In this document: positions 51,505 through 60,975 of the stretch, piece by piece
How the letters are laid out: every line of letters starts with the position of its first letter
Numbering within the stretch: the first letter of the stretch is position 1
From: Pseudomonas capeferrum
GTDB lineage: Bacteria; Pseudomonadota; Gammaproteobacteria; Pseudomonadales; Pseudomonadaceae
Length of the DNA: 64,000 bases
NCBI RefSeq assembly: GCF_013523055.1
Contig: NZ_JAAMQM010000019.1
Location: 62,001 to 126,000, forward strand
Direction: 5' to 3'
Notes under the pieces: model-generated
Database searches by the model: none
What the model saw: the letters and a program-made list of their open reading frames with translations, nothing else
Told to the model about the DNA's origin: nothing
Translations under genes and position numbers: made by a program

Positions 51505-52707
51505 TCAAACGCGCTCGATCACCATTGCCAACCCTTGGCCGACACCAATGCACAGACTGACGACCGCGTAGCGCTTGCCGCTCTGTTGCAAGGCACGAGC
51601 GGTACTCAGCGCCAAGCGTGCGCCTGACGCTCCCAGAGGATGGCCGACCGCGATCGCGCCACCATTAGGGTTCACCCGCGGGTCATCGAAGGCGACGCCA
51701 AGGCCTTTCAAACAACCGAGCACCTGGCTGGCGAATGCTTCGTTGATTTCGATGATGTCCATGTCCGCAAGCTTGAGGCCGGCCCGATCCAAGGCTTTGT
51801 TGATCGCGTCCACCGGACCCACGCCCATGATACGTGGCGCTACGCCCGCGGCCGCGGCAGAAAGGATACGGGCCATCGGCACCAGGCCATGCTGTTCGCC
51901 GGCAGCCTTCGAACCGATCAGCAAGGCGGCGGCGCCGTCGTTGACACCCGAAGCGTTGCCAGCCGTGACTACACCACCTTCTGACAAGGGTTTGAGCCGC
52001 GCCAAAGCGGCCAGATCGGATTGCGGACGAGGATGTTCATCCTGTTCGAACCAATTGGGCGTTGTCTTGCGCCCTGTGGGCACAGAGACCGCAAGCAGCT
52101 CCTGCGCGAAAAAACCGGACTGACGCGCTGCTTCATACAGCGCCTGGGAGCGCGCCGCGAAAACGTCCGCTTGTTCGCGGTCGATGCCATATTCGTGGGC
52201 CACGTTGTCCCCAGTCTGCGGCATGCTGTCATTACCAAACTCAGCGACGATTTTCGGGTTGGGAAAACGCGCTCCGATGGTGCTGTCAAACACGCTCAGT
52301 TCGCGGCTGTAGGCCGCTTCGGCCTTTGCCATGACGAAGGGCGCGCGGGACATGCTCTCCACCCCTCCGGCGATAAGCAACTCACCTTCTTGGCAGGTGA
52401 CCGCACGGGCAGCATCGATCACTGCCGCCAGCCCGCTGGCGCATAGCCGATTGACGGTCTGACCGGGCACCGTGACAGGCAATCCGGCGAGCAGCGCGGC
52501 ATGGCGCGCGATGTTACGGCTATCCTCCCCCGCCTGATTGGTGTTGCCCAGGATCACGTCCTCGATGGCGTCACCGGCAATGGCATGACGGGCGAGCAGT
52601 TCGTGGATGACGTGAGCCACAAGATCATCCGGACGTACCGACGCCAGTGCGCCGCCGTGTCGACCGAAAGGGGTACGCAACCCCGCGAAGATATAGGCAT
52701 CAAGCAT
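51505..52707 (-). CDS. acetyl-CoA acyltransferase (thiolase)
   Basis: The product has 400 residues. Catalytic Cys is in NRLCASGLAAVIDAA, His in GGAIAVGHPLGASGARLA, and the second Cys in VSLCIGVGQGLAMVIE. It looks like the beta-ketoadipyl-CoA thiolase/PcaF branch (opening MLDAYIFAGLRTPFGRHGGA). It cleaves a 3-oxoacyl-CoA with CoA to acetyl-CoA and a shorter CoA ester. It lies between the CoA transferase and the dehydrogenase in the same operon. The chain length it prefers cannot be told. Confidence 0.93.
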   Translation of the reverse strand: MLDAYIFAGLRTPFGRHGGALASVRPDDLVAHVIHELLARHAIAGDAIEDVILGNTNQAGEDSRNIARHAALLAGLPVTVPGQTVNRLCASGLAAVIDAARAVTCQEGELLIAGGVESMSRAPFVMAKAEAAYSRELSVFDSTIGARFPNPKIVAEFGNDSMPQTGDNVAHEYGIDREQADVFAARSQALYEAARQSGFFAQELLAVSVPTGRKTTPNWFEQDEHPRPQSDLAALARLKPLSEGGVVTAGNASGVNDGAAALLIGSKAAGEQHGLVPMARILSAAAAGVAPRIMGVGPVDAINKALDRAGLKLADMDIIEINEAFASQVLGCLKGLGVAFDDPRVNPNGGAIAVGHPLGASGARLALSTARALQQSGKRYAVVSLCIGVGQGLAMVIERV

Positions 52708-52728
52708 GGAATATCCTGAATGTGGAGG

Positions 52729-54258
52729 TCAGTTGAAGGTGGGTTCACTGTGACGCAGCGACAGGCTAAGTATGCTTCGGCGGCGCAGCCAAGGGCCTGG
52801 CCGATAACGCGGATCCCCGGTCAGCTCGGTCATGCGTTCAAGAATGGTCAGCAGGCGTTCAGCACCTACACTGTCGCCCCAGGCCAAGGGACCTTGCGGA
52901 TAACCCAGGCCGCGGCGCACGCCTTCGTCCAGGTCATCGACGCTGGCGATACGTTGCTGGACGATGTCACACGCGAGGTTGACGATCATTGCCAGCACGC
53001 GCTGAGCGACGAAGCCCACGCTGTCATTGATCATGCTGACACCGACCCCATCACGCGCCAGCAACGCATGTGCGGCTTGGCGCATGTCATCTCGGGTAGC
53101 GGGCGTCGGCATCAGCGTGCGATGCCGACCGAGGTCCACCAGCAGATCAATACACACCGTACGCGCAGGATCGGTGGCGAATCGTCCAGCAGCCGTGGTG
53201 GCATCCAGGCCATAGGGGGCGAGCAAGCACAACGCTTCGCTGCTCGGCTGACTACCCTGCTCTACCCGCGCGCCAAGCGTTTCAAGCAACAGGTTCAGGT
53301 CAGCGCGGTCCTCTTCGCGCTCGGTACCGAGCCATACAGGGGGCAGTGCGTCGACCCGCGGCACCGCCTGTGCCGCCGGCGGGTCTATCATCTGCCCGTC
53401 GACGTATTGGTAGAAGCCGCGCCCCACCTTACGACCGATATACCCCGCCTCCAACATCTGCCGGGTAAGGGCTGCCGGGCGATAGCGCGGCTCCTGGTAG
53501 AATTGGTTATAGATCGACTCGATCACCGGATGAGAGACATCCAGCGCGGTCAGGTCGAACAGCTCCAGCGGTCCCATGCGAAAACCCAGCCCCTCGCGCA
53601 GGATGCGATCGACCTCGGCGGGTTCGGCGACGCCTTCCTTAAGTATCTGTAGCGCTTCGGTGCCATAGGCGCGTCCGGCGTGATTGATGATGAAACCTGG
53701 CGTGTCCTTGGCCCGAATTCCGCGATGGCCCATGCGAGTCGCCAACGCCTGCAGGCAGTCCCCGACCTTCGGATCGGTGGCCAGACCGTCGATCACTTCC
53801 ACCACCTTCATCAGCGGTACCGGATTGAAGAAGTGAAAGCCCGCCACGCGTTCGGGGTGCTGGCATCCACGAGCGATGCTGGTCACCGACAGCGACGAGG
53901 TATTGGTGGCCAATAGGCATTCCACGGCGACCACCGCCTCAAGCTGCGCCAGCAGTGCCTGCTTGGCATCCAGACGCTCGACGATCGCCTCGACCACCAG
54001 ATCGACCTCTTTGAGATCCATCAGCGAAGTGGCTACCCGCACCTGCTCAAGGGCGCTGTGTGCTTGGTCATGGGTCATCTTGCCCTTGCTCGCGAGCTTT
54101 TCCAGCGTCTTGTGCAAGTTATTCCGGGCCGCTTGGGCAGCGCCATCCCGATTGTCGAACAGTATCACTTGTATGCCCGCCTGGGCCGCAATCTGGGCGA
54201 TACCGGTCCCCATCACGCCCGCGCCGACAATCGCCATCTGGTTGATCACACGTGTCAT
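52729..54258 (-). CDS. 3-hydroxyacyl-CoA dehydrogenase (PaaH-like)
   Basis: The product has 509 residues. The NAD-binding motif is AIVGAGVMGTGIAQIAAQAG, the catalytic His is in VAGFHFFNPVPLMKVVEVID, and two C-terminal 3HCDH folds follow (about 190-290 and 400-500, with GVSMINDSVGFVAQRVLAMI). The length equals phenylacetate-pathway PaaH-type enzymes, not the short FadB2 form. It oxidises a 3-hydroxyacyl-CoA to 3-oxoacyl-CoA. The gene lies 3 bp downstream of the enoyl-CoA hydratase. Confidence 0.93.
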   Translation of the reverse strand: MTRVINQMAIVGAGVMGTGIAQIAAQAGIQVILFDNRDGAAQAARNNLHKTLEKLASKGKMTHDQAHSALEQVRVATSLMDLKEVDLVVEAIVERLDAKQALLAQLEAVVAVECLLATNTSSLSVTSIARGCQHPERVAGFHFFNPVPLMKVVEVIDGLATDPKVGDCLQALATRMGHRGIRAKDTPGFIINHAGRAYGTEALQILKEGVAEPAEVDRILREGLGFRMGPLELFDLTALDVSHPVIESIYNQFYQEPRYRPAALTRQMLEAGYIGRKVGRGFYQYVDGQMIDPPAAQAVPRVDALPPVWLGTEREEDRADLNLLLETLGARVEQGSQPSSEALCLLAPYGLDATTAAGRFATDPARTVCIDLLVDLGRHRTLMPTPATRDDMRQAAHALLARDGVGVSMINDSVGFVAQRVLAMIVNLACDIVQQRIASVDDLDEGVRRGLGYPQGPLAWGDSVGAERLLTILERMTELTGDPRYRPGPWLRRRSILSLSLRHSEPTFN

Positions 54259-54261
54259 GAG

Positions 54262-55047
54262 TCACTCCCCTGCAAAGCTGGCTTTACGTTTCTCCAGAAA
54301 GGCACGAGCGCCCTCCTTCTGATCCTTCGAATCGAACAACAGCTGAAACGCTTTGCGCTCAAGGGCCAGCGCGCTGTCCAGTGGCAGGTCGGCCCCCGCC
54401 AGCATGACTTCCTTGATCTGCGCGATCGCCAATGCCGGCAACGCGGCGATTTCCGCGGCCAGTTCAAGTGCGCGCGGCAACGTAAGATGATCGCTCACGA
54501 CCTCACTGACCATGCCAATGGCAAGCGCTTGAGGCGCCGGCACCAGACACCCCGTCAGTGCGATCCGCATCGCCTGGAACTTGCCAACCGCGCGGATGAG
54601 TCGTTGGGTCCCCCCGGCACCTGGCATCAAGCCCAGTTTCACCTCGGGTTGGCCGAAGCGCGCCGACTCGCCAGCAACGATGATGTCGCAGTGCATGGCC
54701 AATTCGCAGCCGCCCCCCAGGGCGAAACCGTTCACGGCGGCGATTACAGGCTTCGGGCAACGACTGATCGCTTCCCACAGGCATTCGGTATGTCGACGGT
54801 ACATCTCGATGGGGCTCGCCTCGGCGAACTCGCGGATATCGGCACCGGCGACGAAGCATTGCTCTGCGCCGGTCAGGACAATAGCCCGCACCCGGACCTC
54901 AGCGGCCAACGTCAGGAAGTGCATGGCCAGCTGCTCACGTACGGCCGTGTTAAGTGCATTTTTCGCTTCGGGACGCGAGATGCACACAATGGCAACGCCA
55001 TCATCACGAATATCCAACGTCACGACTGGCTCGGGTGGGGTGTCCAT
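54262..55047 (-). CDS. enoyl-CoA hydratase/isomerase
   Basis: The product has 261 residues of the crotonase family: NALNTAVREQLAMHFLTLAA, FVAGADIREFAEASPIEMYR (oxyanion-hole Gly), GGGCELAMHCDIIVAGESAR and the active-site glutamates near GQPEVKLGLMPGAGGTQRLI. It adds water to an enoyl-CoA. It is the first gene of the operon running to the CoA transferase and begins 17 bp after an IclR-type palindrome (55064-55080), so it is probably under direct IclR control. Confidence 0.93.
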   Translation of the reverse strand: MDTPPEPVVTLDIRDDGVAIVCISRPEAKNALNTAVREQLAMHFLTLAAEVRVRAIVLTGAEQCFVAGADIREFAEASPIEMYRRHTECLWEAISRCPKPVIAAVNGFALGGGCELAMHCDIIVAGESARFGQPEVKLGLMPGAGGTQRLIRAVGKFQAMRIALTGCLVPAPQALAIGMVSEVVSDHLTLPRALELAAEIAALPALAIAQIKEVMLAGADLPLDSALALERKAFQLLFDSKDQKEGARAFLEKRKASFAGE

Positions 55048-55063
55048 ATGTACTCCTAATATT

Positions 55064-55080
55064 GTTTCGCTATACGAAAC
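55064..55080. promoter_or_regulatory. IclR-type operator upstream of the enoyl-CoA hydratase operon
   Basis: GTTTCGCTATACGAAAC, a near-perfect palindrome. An identical 17-mer lies at 55226 before the iclR-family gene, and a similar one at 61843 before the CoA ligase gene. Confidence 0.8.
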
Positions 55081-55225
55081 TGCGTACCGAATCTATGTTC
55101 AATCATAGGTTCGCTCGAAAAGCCCTGTAAACAAGCAATCGATAAATTATTAATAAGTCCTTATAAATCAACGTATTAATAAAATTTATTGGTCTTGGTG
55201 GCTTTTAAGAGAGGCTTCATCTATA

Positions 55226-55242
55226 GTTTCGCTATACGAAAC
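55226..55242. promoter_or_regulatory. IclR-type operator upstream of the regulator gene
   Basis: GTTTCGCTATACGAAAC, identical to the site at 55064, 43 bp before the regulator start. It suggests autoregulation. The AT-rich 55130-55190 region between them holds the two promoters. Confidence 0.8.
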
Positions 55243-55284
55243 TATATTTTATTTTCTTGCATTTCTCAGAATCGAGGTTCTAAC

Positions 55285-56151
55285 ATGGAACGCAACAAGG
55301 CCATCCCAAGTGCGGCGGACACGCTGAGTGGTCCCGATGAAATAGGCCTGCTGAAAATGGGCATGCTCGATCCGGCAAACGCAATGAGCGAAGAGGAAAA
55401 CAGTGGCCAGTTCGTGACGGCACTGGCGCGTGGGCTTGAGCTGATGAGGTGTTTTACCCCGCGCGACAACGTATTGGGTAATCAGGAGTTGGCCAGGATG
55501 ACCGGCTTACCCAAGCCGACTGTCACCCGTCTGACCAACACATTGATGCGCCTTGGCTGCCTCAAGCGCGAAGTGCATTCAGGCAAGTATCAACTGGATG
55601 TCGGGGTGCTCGGCTTCGGCTACGCCATGCTGTCGAATCTGGCCATTCGCACGGTGGCCCACCCCTTGATGGAGGAGCTGGCGAATCACGCCAAGGCTGC
55701 CGTCGCCATGGCTGCCCGTGATCGCCTTCAAATGGTGTACCTGGATGTGGTCCAGGGCCAAGGCAACATGACCATGCGCAGACAGATCGGCAGCTACCTG
55801 CCGTTGGCGCAGAGCTCAGTGGGACGCGCCTGCCTTGCGGCGATGCCGGAAACCGAGCGGGAATTCCTGCTCGATCACATTCGTCAACGCGAATCGGAGC
55901 ACTGGCCTGCCATCCGCAAGGGTCTGGACCGGGCGTTCAGGGATTTTGCCGACTACGGCTTCTGCCTGTCGATCGGCGAGTGGCACCGCGACGTCAATTC
56001 CGTTGCCGTGCCGCTGCTTCACCCGCAGTACGGGTTGCTGACCTTCAACTGCGGTGGGCCGAGCTTTCAGCTGCCACGTGAAAACCTGGTGGACGATATC
56101 GGCCCGCGCCTGATCAACATGGTCAACAATATCGGCGTCGCGGCTCGCTGA
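55285..56151 (+). CDS. IclR-family transcriptional regulator
   Basis: The product has 288 residues from the ATG at 55285, preceded by GAGG; the frame is open upstream but would cover the operator. The winged helix is at about 55-115 (ALARGLELMRCFTPRDNVLG, NQELARMTGLPKPTVTRLTN), and the C-terminal effector domain runs from about 130 (VAHPLMEELANHAKAAVAMA). It is of the PcaR/CatR-like IclR group used in aromatic-acid catabolism. It is divergent from the hydratase operon and transcribed with the acyl-CoA dehydrogenase, and likely binds the three palindromes described. Confidence 0.93.
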   Translation: MERNKAIPSAADTLSGPDEIGLLKMGMLDPANAMSEEENSGQFVTALARGLELMRCFTPRDNVLGNQELARMTGLPKPTVTRLTNTLMRLGCLKREVHSGKYQLDVGVLGFGYAMLSNLAIRTVAHPLMEELANHAKAAVAMAARDRLQMVYLDVVQGQGNMTMRRQIGSYLPLAQSSVGRACLAAMPETEREFLLDHIRQRESEHWPAIRKGLDRAFRDFADYGFCLSIGEWHRDVNSVAVPLLHPQYGLLTFNCGGPSFQLPRENLVDDIGPRLINMVNNIGVAAR

Positions 56152-56210
56152 CACACGGCAGTCACGGCGCCCCAAAAAACCGGCTCGCTTGCGAGCCATG
56201 AGGAGCGCAC

Positions 56211-57365
56211 ATGATCCGTGACACCGAGACCCTTCAGCTTCTGCTCGACTCGCTGCATCAGTTTGTCGACGAGGTGCTGATTCCCCGTGAGAACGAAGTG
56301 GCCGAGACCGATTCGATTCCCCATGACATCGTCGAGCAGATGCGGGAGATGGGTCTGTTCGGCCTGACGCTTCCCGAGGAGTTCGGTGGTTTGGGCGTGA
56401 CCATGGAAGAAGAGGTCAACATCGCCTTTGAGCTCGGCCGCACATCGCCGGCGTTCCGCTCCTACATCGGGACCAACAATGGGATCGGCTCCATCGGTAT
56501 CCTGCTGGACGGCACTGACACGCAGAAGCAGTACTACCTGCCCAAACTGGCCAGCGGCGAACTGCTCAGTTCCTTCTGCCTGACCGAACCGGACGCAGGC
56601 TCGGATGCCGCCTCGCTCAAAACCAGCGCTGTGCGCGATGGCGACAGCTATATCCTCAATGGCACCAAGCGCTTCATCACCAATGCCCCGCATGCCGGTA
56701 TCTACACGGTGATGGCGCGCACCAATCCCGAAATCAAAGGCGCCGGTGGCATCAGTGCCTTTATTGTCGAGCGCGGCACACCGGGCGTTTCCCTAGGCAA
56801 GCCGGACCACAAGATGGGCCACAAAGGCGCGCATACCTGCGACGTGATTTTCGAAAACGTGAGGGTGCCCGCCAGTCAACTGATCGGTGGCGTCGAAGGC
56901 GTTGGCTTCAAGACTGCAATGAAAGTGCTCGACAAAGGTCGGTTGCATATCGCCGCCCTGAGCGTAGGCGCCGCCGAGCGCATGCTAGACGATGCCTTGC
57001 GCTATGCGCTGGAGCGCACGCAATTCGGCAAGCCCATTGCGCAATTCCAACTCATCCAGGCCATGCTGGCCGACAGCAAGGCTGAGATCTATGCGGCCCG
57101 CTGCATGGTGCTCGACGCCGCCCGCAAGCGTGACGACGGCCGCAATGTCAGCACCGAAGCGTCCTGCGCCAAGATGTTCTCCACCGAGATGTGCGGGCGG
57201 GTGGCCGATCGCTGCGTGCAGATCCATGGGGGCGCAGGGTACGTCAGTGAGTACGCGATCGAACGCTTCTATCGGGATGTCCGCCTGTTCCGCATCTACG
57301 AAGGCACCACCCAGATCCAGCAGGTGGTCATCGCCCGCAACATGATCCGCGACGCCCAAGGCTGA
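56211..57365 (+). CDS. acyl-CoA dehydrogenase
   Basis: The product has 384 residues, the standard length: LPEEFGGLGVTMEEEVNIAF, FCLTEPDAGSDAASLKTSAV (FAD-binding), FITNAPHAGIYTVMARTNPE, and IHGGAGYVSEYAIERFYRDV with the usual Arg-Asp-Arg segment; the active-site Glu is in IYEGTTQIQQVVIA. It makes a 2,3-enoyl-CoA, the first step of beta-oxidation. It follows the iclR-family gene by 59 bp and precedes the transporter. Substrate unclear; the enzyme is related to those acting on branched, aromatic or dicarboxylic CoA esters. Confidence 0.95.
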   Translation: MIRDTETLQLLLDSLHQFVDEVLIPRENEVAETDSIPHDIVEQMREMGLFGLTLPEEFGGLGVTMEEEVNIAFELGRTSPAFRSYIGTNNGIGSIGILLDGTDTQKQYYLPKLASGELLSSFCLTEPDAGSDAASLKTSAVRDGDSYILNGTKRFITNAPHAGIYTVMARTNPEIKGAGGISAFIVERGTPGVSLGKPDHKMGHKGAHTCDVIFENVRVPASQLIGGVEGVGFKTAMKVLDKGRLHIAALSVGAAERMLDDALRYALERTQFGKPIAQFQLIQAMLADSKAEIYAARCMVLDAARKRDDGRNVSTEASCAKMFSTEMCGRVADRCVQIHGGAGYVSEYAIERFYRDVRLFRIYEGTTQIQQVVIARNMIRDAQG

Positions 57366-57428
57366 GGTCTGGCACCTGCAGGTCAGCCGCCAATTCCTGT
57401 TTCCTATAAATACAATAAAGGTAATGCT

Positions 57429-58703
57429 ATGAATGTTGCTGCTAAGGCCGGTGCGCTTGCGCCAGCCAAAACCGGCACGTGGGTGCTGGTATTCATTTTC
57501 TGCTTCCTGGGATTGCTCATAGACGGCGCCGATCTGATGTTGCTGTCCTACAGCCTAAGCAGCCTCAAGGCTGAATTTGGCTTGACCAGCGTCGAGGCCG
57601 GTAGCCTTGGCAGCTTCACCTTGGCGGGCATGGCCATCGGCGGCATCTACGGTGGCTGGGCATGCGATCGTTTTGGTCGGGTGAAAACGGTGGTCTGGAG
57701 TATCGTGCTTTTTTCCGTTGGCACGGCGGTACTGGGCCTGACGCAGAGCTATTGGCAGTTCGCGATCACTCGTTTTGTCTCATCACTGGGGATTGGGGCC
57801 TTGTACGTGGCGTGTAACACCCTGATGGCCGAATACGTTCCCACCCGCTACCGCACAACGGTACTGGGCACCCTGCAAGCCGGTTGGTCAGTGGGCTATA
57901 TCGTCGCCACCCTGCTGGCCGGCTGGATCTTGCCGATCCATGGCTGGCGCTGGCTGTTCTACATCGCGATCGTCCCGGTGATCCTGGCGTTGGTGATGCA
58001 GCGTCTTGTTCCGGAGCCGCAAGCCTGGATCAATGCCCAGGCCGAGCGCGCCCGGAAAAAAGTCGATGGCTTCAAGCAGGCCACCGCTGAAAAACACGAA
58101 AGCAAATACAAGCTGATCTTCGCGGATCCGCAGGCCCGCGGCATGTTCATCGCCTGGGCCTTGACGGCCGGCTTCCTGCAATTTGGCTACTACGGTGTGA
58201 ACAACTGGTTGCCGTCCTACCTTGAAGGTGAACTGGGCCTGAACCTCAAGTCCATGACCAGCTACATGGTCGGCACCTACACCGCCATGATCCTCGGCAA
58301 GATTCTCGCCGGCCTTGCGGCTGACAAACTGGGACGTCGTACCGTGTTCGCCTTTGGGGCACTGGGTACCGCGGTCTTCCTGCCTGTCATCGTGCTCTTC
58401 CAAAGCCCGGAAAATATCCTCTGGATGCTGGTGGTGTTCGGATTCCTGTATGGCATTCCATATGGGGTGAATGCGACCTACATGACTGAAAGCTTCGAAG
58501 CCAAATTCCGCGGATCGGCTGTGGGCGGCGCCTACAACATTGGACGCCTGGGCGCCGCGATCGCTCCGGCAGCCATCGGTTTCCTCGCCTCCCACGGCTC
58601 GATCGGCGTTGGTTTCCTGGTGATGGGCGCGGCCTACTTCATCTGCGGTGTGATTCCCGCGCTGTTGATCCGAGACAAGCAATTCGATCCACAAAAGCAA
58701 TGA
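57429..58703 (+). CDS. MFS transporter, aromatic acid:H+ symporter type
   Basis: The product has 424 residues and 12 predicted membrane helices. The hallmark motif between helices 2 and 3 is GGWACDRFGRVKTVVWSIVL, and the first helix holds FLLIDGADLMLLS-like LGLLIDGADLMLLSYSLSSL, where the Asp pair is typical of the AAHS branch (PcaK, BenK, MhpT, DcaK). It would import an aromatic or dicarboxylic acid across the inner membrane. It comes after the acyl-CoA dehydrogenase gene, so it probably brings in the substrate of the cluster. Confidence 0.93.
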   Translation: MNVAAKAGALAPAKTGTWVLVFIFCFLGLLIDGADLMLLSYSLSSLKAEFGLTSVEAGSLGSFTLAGMAIGGIYGGWACDRFGRVKTVVWSIVLFSVGTAVLGLTQSYWQFAITRFVSSLGIGALYVACNTLMAEYVPTRYRTTVLGTLQAGWSVGYIVATLLAGWILPIHGWRWLFYIAIVPVILALVMQRLVPEPQAWINAQAERARKKVDGFKQATAEKHESKYKLIFADPQARGMFIAWALTAGFLQFGYYGVNNWLPSYLEGELGLNLKSMTSYMVGTYTAMILGKILAGLAADKLGRRTVFAFGALGTAVFLPVIVLFQSPENILWMLVVFGFLYGIPYGVNATYMTESFEAKFRGSAVGGAYNIGRLGAAIAPAAIGFLASHGSIGVGFLVMGAAYFICGVIPALLIRDKQFDPQKQ

Positions 58704-58842
58704 TCCGCACGCTGGAGAGGAACGACGTAGCCATGATCAACGGAGGCGTCGATCTCTAATCTGCAGCTGGCGGGAGTCTCTAGAGAACCTTCGTCGTCAG
58801 CCGGATTCTCTGGTCTTTATCATTCGATTCCTTGGAGCTTCC
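58704..58842. other. short gap between transporter and nitronate monooxygenase-like genes
   Basis: The 139-bp gap holds no gene or recognised terminator. The second gene may have its own promoter. No copy of the IclR-type palindrome is present here. Confidence 0.4.
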
Positions 58843-59862
58843 ATGTCTCTGCCTTCCCTGTTGAAAGACCGCCTGGCGCTTCCAGTCATGTGTTCGCCCA
58901 TGTTTATCATTTCCAACCCAGACCTTGTGATCGCGCAGTGCAAGGCGGGCGTAGTGGGTTCCTTCCCGGCCTTGAATGCCCGCCCAGCGCCTGTCTTGGA
59001 GCAATGGCTGGATCGAATCACGACAGAGCTGGCCGAATATGATGCCCTGCATCCCGATCGTCCGGCCGCTCCATTTGCGGTCAACCAGATAGTGCACAAA
59101 TCCAATGATCGCCTCGAACATGACCTGGCGCTTTGCGAGAAATACAAAGTGCCAATCATCATTACTTCATTAGGCGCCCGCGAAGACGTGAATGAAACCG
59201 TGCATGCGTACGGCGGCATCGTACTGCATGATGTCATCACCAATGCCTACGCGAAAAAAGCCATTGAAAAAGGTGCCGATGGCCTCATTGCAGTGGCGGC
59301 AGGCGCGGGTGGGCATGCGGGGAAGATTTCACCCTTCGCACTCCTCCATGAGATTCGTGAATGGTTTGATGGCCCGCTGTTGCTCTCAGGCGCTATATCG
59401 AACGGGAATGCCATTCTCGCTGCTCAAGCGGCCGGTGCTGACCTGGCCTACATCGGCTCGGCGTTCATAGGCACTGCCGAGGCCAATGCATTGGATGCCT
59501 ATAAGCAAATGATCGTCGAGAGCTCGGCCGCCGATATTGTCTATTCCAATCTCTTTACCGGCGTCCATGGCAACTACCTGAGACAAAGCATCGTCAACAG
59601 CGGCCTTGACCCAGAAGCATTGCCTGCCTCCGACCCATCTAAAATGAATTTCGGCTCCGGGACAGCGAAAGCCAAAGCGTGGAAGGATATCTGGGGCGCA
59701 GGCCAGGGCGTTGGCGCAGTCAAGGAGGTGGTGCCTGCGGCAGACCTGATCGAACGCTTCAAGCAAGAATATCAGGCCGCACGCCACCGACTGGGTATCA
59801 CCTCCGCCATCGCCAGGACGACGGCAAGTCCAGATGAACTTCGCTCCCCAGCGCATTACTAG
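58843..59862 (+). CDS. nitronate monooxygenase/2-nitropropane dioxygenase family protein
   Basis: The product has 339 residues of the FMN-dependent NMO family: LPVMCSPMFIISNPDLVIAQ, CKAGVVGSFPALNARPAPVL, GADGLIAVAAGAGGHAGKIS (flavin phosphate binding) and GADLAYIGSAFIGTAEANAL. The canonical histidine is in AGGHAG. Members oxidise nitronates, but others reduce or oxidise various compounds. Its part in the pathway is not clear. It is the last gene before a convergent LysR gene, with a strong hairpin between. Confidence 0.9.
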   Translation: MSLPSLLKDRLALPVMCSPMFIISNPDLVIAQCKAGVVGSFPALNARPAPVLEQWLDRITTELAEYDALHPDRPAAPFAVNQIVHKSNDRLEHDLALCEKYKVPIIITSLGAREDVNETVHAYGGIVLHDVITNAYAKKAIEKGADGLIAVAAGAGGHAGKISPFALLHEIREWFDGPLLLSGAISNGNAILAAQAAGADLAYIGSAFIGTAEANALDAYKQMIVESSAADIVYSNLFTGVHGNYLRQSIVNSGLDPEALPASDPSKMNFGSGTAKAKAWKDIWGAGQGVGAVKEVVPAADLIERFKQEYQAARHRLGITSAIARTTASPDELRSPAHY

Positions 59863-59869
59863 AGGGGCA

Positions 59870-59903
59870 GCACAGACCGCGCTTGGGCAAGTGCGGTCTG
59901 TGC
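59870..59903. terminator. hairpin between convergent genes
   Basis: GCACAGACCGC (59870-59880) pairs perfectly with GCGGTCTGTGC (59893-59903), 11 bp with a 12-nt loop, between the two stop codons at 59862 and 59929. There is no long T-run, but the place suits a bidirectional terminator. Confidence 0.75.
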
Positions 59904-59928
59904 ATGCTGAGGGAAGGGTCGAATCGGT

Positions 59929-60837
59929 TCAGCCGTTCGATCTTGCCTGGGCAAGGATGAAATCGATAAAGGTCGAAGTCGCTCGTGTGTGGTGATGGTT
60001 GGGCATATACAGCATGTACATGTTCGTGCCGAAAATACTCAACCGCCAGGCGCTCAGGGCGGTGATGAGCGTGCCATTACGCAGGTCATCCTGGACGACA
60101 TAATCAGGGACCACCCCCACCCCCAGGCCTGCCAGAACGGCCTGGCGCAAAAACGGGAAGTTCTCGGAAATCAGCGTCGGCTCAAGCGTCACTTCGTGGC
60201 GCTCTTCAGCCAGGTAGGCGGCTATCCGCAATTGCCGGCCTACTACAGCGGCTGTGATCAACGGCGCGGTACGCAGCTCGTCGAGTTGCCCAGGCAAACC
60301 GTTGGCCTGGGCATAGGCTGGGGTCACGCAGGCCACGTAGCGGACTGTTCCCAAATCACGCGCGACCAGGTTCTGCGGTGGCTCTGACATCACCCTGACC
60401 GCGATATCCACCTCATCGCGCATCAAGTCTTCGACGCGGTTTTCGAACATGACGTCGAGCACAATCCCTGGATAGAGCCGCTTGAAATCGAGCAACCAGC
60501 TCGACATCACCAATTGGCCATAGCCGCTCGGCACACTGATGCGCACCCTGCCCTGCAGGCTCTGGCCCAATGTCGAAATCGATTCCTGCGCCGCCAGCAA
60601 CTCGTTCTGAATGCTTCGACCATGTTCATACAGGCGCAAACCGATTTCGGTCGGCTCTATGCGGCGCGTGGTGCGCCGCACCAATTGCAACCCGATCGAT
60701 TGTTCCAGCCGGCTCAGGTGATAACTGACGTTGGCACGGCTGACCTTGAGCCGCCTCGCCGCTTCGCTAAGGTTGCCGGCATCGATGATTTCCACCAGCA
60801 GGGTGAGGGACTTCAGATCCATGGCGTGGTTTGTCAA
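59929..60837 (-). CDS. LysR-family transcriptional regulator
   Basis: The product has 302 residues; a second ATG at 60822 (MDLKSLTLLVEIIDAG) could be the true start. The winged helix is at about 10-65: TLLVEIIDAGNLSEAARRLK, VSRANVSYHLSRLEQSIGLQ, then LVRRTTRRIEPTEIGLRLYE. The effector domain resembles the AaeR/TrpI-type LysR group with RVRISVPSGYGQLVMSSWLL. It is divergent from the enoyl-CoA hydratase gene at 60976 with about 140 bp between, so it may control that gene. The AATTGTCAATAAAG region at 60868 is AT-rich. Confidence 0.92.
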   Translation of the reverse strand: MTNHAMDLKSLTLLVEIIDAGNLSEAARRLKVSRANVSYHLSRLEQSIGLQLVRRTTRRIEPTEIGLRLYEHGRSIQNELLAAQESISTLGQSLQGRVRISVPSGYGQLVMSSWLLDFKRLYPGIVLDVMFENRVEDLMRDEVDIAVRVMSEPPQNLVARDLGTVRYVACVTPAYAQANGLPGQLDELRTAPLITAAVVGRQLRIAAYLAEERHEVTLEPTLISENFPFLRQAVLAGLGVGVVPDYVVQDDLRNGTLITALSAWRLSIFGTNMYMLYMPNHHHTRATSTFIDFILAQARSNG

Positions 60838-60975
60838 AGGATTTTGAACAGGCTGTCAACGAGAAGTGTAATTGTCAATAAAGTTTTACCTCAGAATAAT
60901 TGGTAGCGATGCAGCCACTGGGCAATGAAGCCCTATCACCACCGGCGCAGCTGGCGCCGGCCTGGAGTTAAAGTG

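Noticed and set aside
52720-54322. Plus-strand frames opposite the 3-hydroxyacyl-CoA dehydrogenase
   Set aside because: They lack ribosome-binding sites and family features, and the minus strand is a full-length known enzyme.
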